The notes under the pieces are model-generated. The model made no database searches. It worked only from the letters and a program-made list of their open reading frames with translations, and was not told the origin of the DNA. The position numbers and the translations under genes are program-made. From Desulfamplus sp. (GTDB lineage Bacteria > Desulfobacterota > Desulfobacteria > Desulfobacterales > Desulfobacteraceae): a stretch of DNA of 6,419 bases. How positions within the stretch are numbered: the first letter of the stretch is position 1; each line of letters starts with the position of its first letter. Below are positions 1 to 4,835 of this stretch, piece by piece. The stretch covers positions 1-6,419 of the forward strand of contig JADFYT010000140.1 in assembly GCA_015232935.1 (NCBI GenBank), given 5' to 3'.

Positions 1-74
1 TATTCAACAATGAATTTGTTAGATTTTAAGGCCATATTCAAAATTTTAACCGGAAAAAACTTTAGTTCAGGTAC

Positions 75-329
75 TTATACTTCATCTTTTTTCAATCGGT
101 GTTTTTTGAAAAACAGCCAATTCAGTTGCAGCCAGTTCACTGTACTGCCATAAAATCTTTGAATACTACGATAACTTCCACCCTTGCCGCCGCTCCATCT
201 GCTCAATCCCAGCATCGTTATACGACCTTTGCAGCACAGCATGGATTGACTCACAGTTCCCAGCAGTCTTACAATTTTTTTCGGAAAATTCTGGCTTAAA
301 CACTCCAAATAGGGCATAAGTTTCAACAT
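75..329 (-). pseudogene. Truncated IS4-like DDE transposase, N-terminal fragment
   Basis: This 84-codon reading frame matches the N-terminal region of IS4-like (DDE) transposases: a segment rich in Leu/Phe/Lys, then the recognisable run MLGLSRWSGGKGGSYRSIQR followed by WLQLNWLFFKKH and ending KKDEV. In intact relatives, which I recall as roughly 350-450 residues, the sequence continues from DEV into the first catalytic-Asp region (typically DEVYLLxGDE). Here a TAA stop follows DEV directly, and nothing resembling the catalytic core follows in positions 1-74, so all DDE residues are missing. The start is well supported: AAGGAG (341-336) lies six bases before the ATG at 329. The fragment is therefore a non-functional remnant with its translation start preserved. 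It lies downstream of, and in the same direction as, the minus-strand protease cluster. Family assignment is by remembered motif; the exact IS group (IS4 versus IS701) is uncertain. Confidence 0.72.
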
Positions 330-389
330 GAGGAACTCCTTCTGATTTTATTGTCTCTCTCAATTCAGTATATCAGAGTTGTTCCTCAT
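328..389. repeat. Inverted repeat over the transposase start codon
   Basis: Perfect 9-bp arms ATGAGGAAC (328-336) and GTTCCTCAT (381-389) are separated by 44 bp. In a minus-strand transcript the upstream arm (389-381) can pair with the arm that holds the last base of the Shine-Dalgarno, the whole spacer and the first two bases of the AUG. This could be an anti-read-through hairpin of the kind known in IS10/IS50, or part of a terminal inverted repeat of the lost element. The other end of the IS is not in the window, so the choice cannot be made here. Confidence 0.5.
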
Positions 390-426
390 TTTTATATTAA
401 TTTATGCTCTTAACTCATTACTGGTC

Positions 427-1032
427 TCAAATTTTTGGCGAAGGTATTGATGTTATATTCTGTTTAAAGCCAATGTGAATACGGTTGTCCATATAGATGA
501 TTTCTGACGGAACAAAACGATAAAAACGCGATCTGTAGTGTTGCTGCATAATGACAAGAGCATCTTTCGCCAGATTCACCCTTTCATTTAGACCTTTAAA
601 CGAAATTCCAAACTTTTTGATATAAGCCAAAACCTCACCTGTATGGCTTGTCCCGGCTCTATTGTTATCGCCTGTGATTGTATTGCAAGTTCGGGCTATA
701 TTGCCAGTTGCAGTCGCATTGTCTGTTTGGGTTGTATTGCCAGTTGCGGCAATATGGTTAATTTTTCCGCTCATCTGAACGCCTCTTATATTATTGAAGT
801 TGGCATCGTCCATAAAAATAGATGCGGCAACTGCCATATCAGGAGATAGTCTTGCCCCCATTATGTGTCTTGAATCAGGAGATGAAAAAAAACAGAAAGA
901 TCTGTTTTTATAAAGATAATAAACCGGTGCTGACCATACGCCATTTTCCCATGGAACAGCTATGGTCATGACCTTGAGAGAATCAAGAAGTTCTTCAAGA
1001 TCAGAGGTGATTTTTTTTTGATCATGAGACAT
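427..1032 (-). CDS. UPF0306/YhbP-like FMN-binding split-barrel protein with repeat insertion
   Basis: This 201-residue protein resembles the UPF0306 (E. coli YhbP) group of the pyridoxamine 5'-phosphate oxidase-like split-barrel fold. These are small, usually cytosolic, presumably flavin-binding proteins of unproven reaction. Supporting segments in order are the early strands (MTIAVPWENGVWSAPVYYLY, about residues 22-41), the SPDSRHIMGA segment with its conserved Arg-His, the diagnostic NIRGVQMSGKI strand (about 81-91), and the C-terminal RFVPSEIIYMDNRIHIGFKQ strand pair, comparable to LDEIKFTDNTLGFGKK in YhbP. Between the RGVQ strand and the next helix (GEVLAYIKKFG) sits a Thr/Asn-rich insertion of about 30 residues, made of hexapeptide repeats and absent from YhbP as I recall it. 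The start is clear: AAGGAG (1045-1040) lies seven bases before the ATG. The gene begins 43 bp after the protease stop, so co-transcription is likely. Family call is good; flavin binding is inferred and the activity is unknown. Confidence 0.75.
   Translation of the reverse strand: MSHDQKKITSDLEELLDSLKVMTIAVPWENGVWSAPVYYLYKNRSFCFFSSPDSRHIMGARLSPDMAVAASIFMDDANFNNIRGVQMSGKINHIAATGNTTQTDNATATGNIARTCNTITGDNNRAGTSHTGEVLAYIKKFGISFKGLNERVNLAKDALVIMQQHYRSRFYRFVPSEIIYMDNRIHIGFKQNITSIPSPKI
676..747 (-). repeat. 18-bp in-frame tandem repeat (four units) inside the YhbP-like gene
   Basis: Read on the minus strand from 747 to 676, four consecutive 18-bp units encode the hexapeptides ATGNTT, QTDNAT, ATGNIA and RTCNTI (residues 96-119). 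Units 1 (747-730) and 3 (711-694) agree at 16 of 18 bases. Unit 4 agrees with unit 1 at 14 of 18, and unit 2 with unit 1 at 11 of 18. The common protein pattern is xTxNxx. Two further degenerate units (TGDNNR and AGTSHT, down to about 640) may belong to the same array. The period is a multiple of three, so copy number can vary without shifting the frame. Confidence 0.8.
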
Positions 1033-1075
1033 GCCCAGGCTCCTTGGTGCTCATCAGAGTTTGTATGCTCCATTC

Positions 1076-2410
1076 CTAAATATATCCCCACTCCTGATGG
1101 CGTTTATATGCATGCTGTGCATAATCTCCTTCTTGAACCTGCTTTAAATATTTCTGATACTGTGCTGCCGATTCACTCTTTCTGTCCATTCCTTCAAGGG
1201 CATATCCTTTGAAAAAAAGAGGTACGGGAGTTCCTGGAAGCAGCTGCTCGTATCTTGAAAAATAGCCAAGCGCACTCTCATACTGTTTTAGATTAATGCA
1301 GGCAAATCCCGCTACATGCTGTGCCTGGGCTTCAGATGGATAGATAGCCGCACCCTCTTTGGCATATTTCAAAGCACTGGTGTAATCCTTTTTTACAAGC
1401 ATGCATTTTGCCATCATGATCTGGGCTGTATAATCTGCCGGATCGATCTTTAATGCAGTTTTAAAGGAGCCTTGTGCTTCATCATATTTATTATTTCCAA
1501 GGGCGGTTTCTCCGTTTTGCAATGCACCAACAAGGCTCTGCCTGGCTCTTAGGGACGCTGTTCTGTCCATGTATCTCTCTTTGTTCAAAGGAAGATATCT
1601 TGACTGGCTGTAGGTTGTCTGTGCCATCTGAATGGCTGTCTGATAACGCTCAGATCCCATCGGGTGGGTTGCGAAAAGCATCTCGGCAGAGGCATTGTGC
1701 CCATTGTTCATTGTGTTTAGAAGCTCCATCAACCCTACAAACCCATTGGTTGAATAGCCGGCGTTAACCATGTACTGATTGCCAAGAGCATCGGCTTCCC
1801 GTTCATTATCCCTGCTGTATCTCGCAAGAAATACACCCTGTCCCACCATTCCGATCTGCTGGGCAAGCTGGCCAAGCTGGTTGTTACGGCTTCCAATCAC
1901 AGCGGCAAGCCCTCCAACCAGAACAGATGAGATAGTTCCTTTTGACATCTGCTGTGCACTGTGTCTTGCGTTAACATGTCCAAGCTCGTGGCCAAGAAGT
2001 GCCGCAAGTTCGGCCTCATTGTCAAGTTTGAGAAGTATCCCGCGGGTAACCGCAATTGAACCACCTGGAAAGGCATATGCATTTATATAGGTGGCATTGA
2101 CACATCGGAATGAATAGGGAACAGATGGCCTGTGGGTACGAAGTGCTATGACTCTGCCGATCTCGCTGATATAGGCATTGAGCGAGGAGTCCTGAACCAC
2201 GCCATAATCAGAAGAAAACTGTTGCGGTGCCTGCTGTCTGTCAATATTGATCTCTGTCTGTTCAGAGACCATCATAAGCTGGTTTGTCCCTGTCACAGGA
2301 TTAACAGCACATCCGTTGGCAAGAACAAGACCTGTTCCCGCAAAAAGGGTGGCTCCGGCAAATGCACCCTGTTTTAAAAACTGCCGTCTGCTCAATTCTG
2401 ATTTTTCCAC
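1076..2410 (-). CDS. Periplasmic M48 zinc metalloprotease with C-terminal TPRs (BepA/YggG-like)
   Basis: Zinc endopeptidase of the M48 family, related to BepA (YfgC) and LoiP (YggG), which degrade or help assemble outer-membrane proteins in the periplasm. I choose the GTG at 2410 (444 residues): AGGAG at 2422-2418 lies seven bases before it. The in-frame ATG at 2431 has no Shine-Dalgarno and would add only seven residues. From the GTG, a twin-arginine-type leader (SRRQFLK, Arg8-Arg9) precedes a hydrophobic stretch ending LANGC (Cys34), a slightly irregular lipobox followed by the family-typical NPVTG. The zinc site is HELGH (141-145), with the third ligand Glu203 in NEREAD and the later THP histidine (His249), matching the regulatory histidine of BepA. 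Residues from about 298 to the end form roughly four TPR units, for protein contacts. All catalytic elements are intact. It sits between a small membrane protein and the YhbP-like gene. Export by Tat rather than Sec is inferred from the motif only. Confidence 0.92.
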   Translation of the reverse strand: MEKSELSRRQFLKQGAFAGATLFAGTGLVLANGCAVNPVTGTNQLMMVSEQTEINIDRQQAPQQFSSDYGVVQDSSLNAYISEIGRVIALRTHRPSVPYSFRCVNATYINAYAFPGGSIAVTRGILLKLDNEAELAALLGHELGHVNARHSAQQMSKGTISSVLVGGLAAVIGSRNNQLGQLAQQIGMVGQGVFLARYSRDNEREADALGNQYMVNAGYSTNGFVGLMELLNTMNNGHNASAEMLFATHPMGSERYQTAIQMAQTTYSQSRYLPLNKERYMDRTASLRARQSLVGALQNGETALGNNKYDEAQGSFKTALKIDPADYTAQIMMAKCMLVKKDYTSALKYAKEGAAIYPSEAQAQHVAGFACINLKQYESALGYFSRYEQLLPGTPVPLFFKGYALEGMDRKSESAAQYQKYLKQVQEGDYAQHAYKRHQEWGYI

Positions 2411-2417
2411 TGTATTG

Positions 2418-2422
2418 CTCCT
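2418..2422 (-). promoter_or_regulatory. Shine-Dalgarno that decides the GTG start of the M48 protease
   Basis: AGGAG, read on the minus strand, lies seven bases upstream of GTG at 2410-2408. It falls inside the longer reading that would begin at ATG 2431, which has only AT-rich sequence before it. The spacing strongly favours the GTG start. Confidence 0.7.
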
Positions 2423-2469
2423 GTAGTCCATAATATGGATTACTGTTTTTGATTTGATAATGAACAGAC

Positions 2470-2751
2470 CTATTTTTTAACAAACATCCCTGCAATTATG
2501 CACAGAACACCAATACTTACCAGAAGTATCCACAAAGGCAGCTCAAATACAAGGTAGTCAAATCCATTCTGCATAAAACCTGTTGGCATTTTATCTGAAA
2601 CAGAAACCCACATGTCATAGCTTAGATCCCCAAGAAGCAGGTTTTGCCATTCAGGTTTTTGCATTAAAGATGCAAGATTCTGAAATACAAGCACAAACAA
2701 TCCTATCGCAGAGATTATAAGTCCATTTATAGTAAAACTGTTCATATCCAT
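2470..2751 (-). CDS. Small two-span membrane protein of unknown function
   Basis: I do not recognise a family for this 93-residue protein. It shows two hydrophobic segments. The first, about residues 9-28, runs from GLIISAIGLFVLVFQ to the following NLASL. The second, about 72-90, is LWILLVSIGVLCIIAGMFV, followed by a terminal KK. Between them is a loop of about 43 residues with several Trp/Asp residues (GDLSYDMW, PTGFMQNGFDY). The positive C-terminal end suggests both termini face the cytoplasm with the loop outside, but this is a rule-of-thumb prediction. The ATG at 2751 has GGAG at 2766-2763, eleven bases upstream, which is long but usable; an in-frame ATG lies two codons later. Its stop is 59 bp before the protease GTG, on the same strand, and it is probably the first gene of that transcript. 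Coding status is supported by uninterrupted membrane-protein composition and close packing. A role as partner or anchor of the protease is speculation. Confidence 0.65.
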   Translation of the reverse strand: MDMNSFTINGLIISAIGLFVLVFQNLASLMQKPEWQNLLLGDLSYDMWVSVSDKMPTGFMQNGFDYLVFELPLWILLVSIGVLCIIAGMFVKK

Positions 2752-2935
2752 GATTTACTTATCTCCATACTTGTTTTTTTGAACATAAGCAGCTTCGCTG
2801 CGATTAATGTCTGATTGAAATTCCGAGTAATAAAACAACTTTTCGTGATGCTCAGGAATAGTCAAAGTTATGCCCCCCCGCCCAAAAGCTGTACCCTAAA
2901 CAATGGCCATGCCATTTTGATAAAGCATCCTGTAC

Positions 2936-2956
2936 CAGCCTGTTTTATATAGGCTG
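2936..2956. repeat. Stem-loop in the divergent intergenic region
   Basis: CAGCCT (2936-2941) and AGGCTG (2951-2956) can pair as a 6-bp stem around the nine-base AT-rich loop GTTTTATAT. No T-run follows on either strand, so it does not look like an intrinsic terminator. It could be an operator half-site pair or chance. Confidence 0.3.
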
Positions 2957-2980
2957 CCACCACATAATAAGTCAAATAAT

Positions 2981-3010
2981 TTGAGGTCATTTCTCTTTAA
3001 TTTCCATAAT
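2981..3010 (+). promoter_or_regulatory. Candidate sigma70-type promoter for the murJ cluster
   Basis: TTGAGG (2981-2986) and CATAAT (3005-3010) are 18 bases apart and match the -35/-10 consensus at four and five of six positions. Transcription would begin near 3017, giving a leader of about 115 bases before the murJ ATG. Such matches occur by chance in AT-rich DNA, so this is only a candidate. Confidence 0.3.
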
Positions 3011-3089
3011 CTTTATGTTAAACATCCAGGGCTCAATGATACCAAGGTCAATCTTGCCTCCTTAATCACGATTCAAAAACGCTTAATCT

Positions 3090-3104
3090 CCCCTTCATAA
3101 GGGG
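3090..3104. repeat. Tight palindrome CCCCTT-CAT-AAGGGG upstream of murJ
   Basis: A perfect 6-bp stem with a three-base loop, extendable by one T-G wobble pair. It resembles the short C-run/G-run palindromes that recur between genes in many bacterial genomes, but it could also be a hairpin in the murJ leader RNA. On the plus strand an A-run rather than a T-run follows, so a plus-strand terminator is not supported. Confidence 0.4.
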
Positions 3105-3114
3105 GTTGAAAAAA

Positions 3115-3124
3115 AGCCCGGGCT
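3115..3124. repeat. 10-bp perfect palindrome AGCCCGGGCT at the murJ start
   Basis: A self-complementary decamer flanked by A-rich DNA on both sides, ending seven bases before the murJ ATG. It occupies the place where a Shine-Dalgarno would normally lie, and no purine-rich ribosome site is seen in its place. Its dyad symmetry would suit a dimeric DNA-binding protein; this is inference. Confidence 0.4.
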
Positions 3125-3131
3125 AAAAAAT

Positions 3132-4790
3132 ATGACAAACAACAGCAGTACACTCAAGAAACTTGGATTCGCGTCTCTTATCATGATGCTGTCAGTATTT
3201 TCAAGTCGTGTCATAGGACTTGCAAGAGAGATGACCATCGCATTTGCAGGAGGGGCAGGCGGGGAAGTAGATGCCTACCAGATTGCCTTTATCATTCCTG
3301 AAATTCTCAACCATGTGGTTGCAAGCGGCTTTTTGTCAGTCACATTTATCCCGATATTTACCGCCTATCTTTCCAATGATAATGAAGAGGAAGGCTGGAG
3401 GGTATTTTCGATCATTTTTAATACATTCAGCGTTCTGCTAATTATTTTCATCGCAATTGCTTTTTACTACTCGCCTGAACTTGTCCGTTTTTTTGCCCCT
3501 GGTTTTAAAGATCCTGAACTTTTCAACAGTGCTGTAAGAATGACCAGAATTATAATGCCCGCACAGTTCTTCTTCTTTGCAGGAGGCATGTTCATGGCAG
3601 TTCAGTTTGCAAAGGAAAAATTTTTTATCCCGGCTCTTGCCCCTCTTTTATACAATCTTGGTATTATTGCCGGCGGCCTGCTATGGATGTTTGCAGGATC
3701 ACAACCCGAGATACTGCTGCCGCTGCTGTCAGCAATATCTCCTGATTTGTCATTCTTGGGCAGATTAGGCATGGATGGATTTGCCTGGGGGGTTTTTGCC
3801 GGAGCGTTTCTTGGCAATTTTGCCTTGCAATATATCGGGGCAAAAAAAGCTGGAATGAAACTCTACCCTCTTGTCAACCTGAAGCATCCGGAGTTTTTAA
3901 AGTATATCCTGTTGACTATTCCCCTTATGGCGGGGTTGAGCATGACCTTCTCCACCGAGATCTTTTTAAAATATTTTGGCTCTTTCATGTCTGACGGAAG
4001 CATTGCGGCACTTAACTATGCCCTTAGAATCATGTTCATTCTTGTAGGAATTTTTGGACAGGCTGTCGGAGTTGCATCCTATCCTTTCATGGCAATGCTT
4101 GCATCCAGAGGGAAAATGGATGAGCTCAACAATCTGCTGAACACAACATTGAAGTATCTTCTTCTTGTAATACCTGTTTCAGCTCTTTTTATGGTACTAA
4201 ACCATGAGATAGTATTTCTTCTTTTCCAGCGCGGCAGATTCACTCCTGATGCTACACGCATCACATCTGAAGTCCTTCCATTTATTATGGCCGGCACCTT
4301 TGCATTTGCTGCCCAGACGGTTGTGGTACGAGGATATTACGCAATTCAAAACACCTGGTTTCCCGCCCTGTTTGGAACTATAGCGGTTTTTGCGTCTATT
4401 CCGCTCTTTTTTATTTTCATGAAACTGATGGGCACACCCGGAGTGGGGCTGGCACTTTCTATCTGTGCATTCATGAACAGCGGTCTTTTGTTTTTTCTAT
4501 GGAACAAAAAATCCGGCAACAAAGGAGCCAGAACCGTTTACATCTTTATGGTAAAAATGATCCTTCTAAGTGGCGGAGTTGGGCTGTTTCTATGGAAGAC
4601 AGCATCATTGCTCCAGTCACTGTTCAGTAATTCAACAATTTTCGGGGCATTGGCCATATCAACCATTACCGGACTTGTTTTTGTGATGCTGTTTATTCTG
4701 TCTGGAATGATCTTTGGAATTGAAGAGATAACCACCTTTGTGGCAAAATTAGCAGGAAAGCTGAAAGTTTACCGTAAAAAGACATTATAA
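3132..4790 (+). CDS. murJ: MurJ/MviN-family lipid II flippase homologue
   Basis: Integral inner-membrane protein of the MOP superfamily. MurJ moves lipid II from the cytoplasmic to the periplasmic face for peptidoglycan synthesis. At 552 residues it is somewhat longer than E. coli MurJ (511), with about fourteen hydrophobic segments across its length. Family signatures are SSRVIGLARE near the N-terminus (Arg26 and Arg32 align with the essential Arg18 and Arg24 of E. coli), VDAYQIAF (Asp47 aligned with Asp39), LNYALRIMF (Arg299 aligned with Arg270), and FQRGRFTPDA in the second half. By eye, positions equivalent to Arg52, Arg53 and Glu57 are Asn60, His61 and Ser65, so the canonical RR-x3-E cluster is lost. 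It could be a divergent MurJ or a paralogue that moves another undecaprenyl-linked glycan. The start is the only ATG that keeps the whole first helix, though no good Shine-Dalgarno precedes it. It heads the cluster, 45 bp before a glycosyltransferase gene. Family certain; substrate less so. Confidence 0.93.
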   Translation: MTNNSSTLKKLGFASLIMMLSVFSSRVIGLAREMTIAFAGGAGGEVDAYQIAFIIPEILNHVVASGFLSVTFIPIFTAYLSNDNEEEGWRVFSIIFNTFSVLLIIFIAIAFYYSPELVRFFAPGFKDPELFNSAVRMTRIIMPAQFFFFAGGMFMAVQFAKEKFFIPALAPLLYNLGIIAGGLLWMFAGSQPEILLPLLSAISPDLSFLGRLGMDGFAWGVFAGAFLGNFALQYIGAKKAGMKLYPLVNLKHPEFLKYILLTIPLMAGLSMTFSTEIFLKYFGSFMSDGSIAALNYALRIMFILVGIFGQAVGVASYPFMAMLASRGKMDELNNLLNTTLKYLLLVIPVSALFMVLNHEIVFLLFQRGRFTPDATRITSEVLPFIMAGTFAFAAQTVVVRGYYAIQNTWFPALFGTIAVFASIPLFFIFMKLMGTPGVGLALSICAFMNSGLLFFLWNKKSGNKGARTVYIFMVKMILLSGGVGLFLWKTASLLQSLFSNSTIFGALAISTITGLVFVMLFILSGMIFGIEEITTFVAKLAGKLKVYRKKTL

Positions 4791-4801
4791 TTTTAATGTT
4801 T

Positions 4802-4823
4802 GGAGGTGGCCTGAACACGGCCA
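4802..4823 (+). promoter_or_regulatory. Shine-Dalgarno followed by a hairpin before the GT4 start
   Basis: GGAGG (4802-4806) is followed directly by the inverted repeat TGGCC (4807-4811) and GGCCA (4819-4823) around the loop TGAACAC. If the stem forms, the GGAGG would be brought to about 12 bases from the ATG at 4836, which could explain an otherwise overlong spacing. A 12-codon reading (ATG 4796 to TAA 4834) also covers this stretch. Function is inferred only. Confidence 0.35.
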
Positions 4824-4835
4824 TAAGCGTTTAAT

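Larger units (their letters stand above)
2752..3131. other. Divergent intergenic region without a supported gene
   Basis: These 380 bp separate the minus-strand protease cluster from the plus-strand murJ cluster and should hold both promoters. Visible items are a C7 tract (2873-2879), the directly repeated heptamer CTGTACC (2889-2895 and 2930-2936), an imperfectly spaced stem-loop (2936-2956), one sigma70-like candidate facing murJ, a minus-strand Shine-Dalgarno with a short coding-like stub (3063-2987), and two tight palindromes just before murJ. No frame on either strand gives a convincing complete gene, and I see no convincing promoter for the minus-strand cluster. Confidence 0.6.

Noticed and set aside
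1..35. Minus-strand ATG at 35 reading off the left edge
   Set aside because: Only 11 codons are visible with no ribosome site; too little to call a gene.
10..150. Plus-strand frame beginning ATG at 10, about 46 codons
   Set aside because: No ribosome site, it overlaps the transposase remnant antisense, and its composition looks random.
390..426. Possible terminator after the YhbP-like gene
   Set aside because: No stable stem with a following T-run is visible on the minus strand.
643..849. Cys-rich plus-strand frame opposite the YhbP-like gene
   Set aside because: Its repeated Cys/Ala/Ser pattern is the antisense reading of the 18-bp tandem repeat; it has no ribosome site and lies fully inside a recognised gene.
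1474..2377. Several plus- and minus-strand open frames across the M48 protease gene
   Set aside because: They overlap a complete, motif-bearing protease and carry no recognisable domain.
2789..2801. Small hairpin GCAGC-TTC-GCTGC as a terminator
   Set aside because: The stem is only 5 bp and no T-run follows on either strand; it lies in the presumed leader of the small membrane protein gene.
2873..2879. C7 tract as a phase-variation switch
   Set aside because: It is not within a gene or clearly between promoter elements, so there is no sign that slippage would change expression.
2925..3098. Plus-strand open stretch of about 54 codons before murJ
   Set aside because: It has no usable start codon after the upstream stop, no ribosome site and no recognisable motif.
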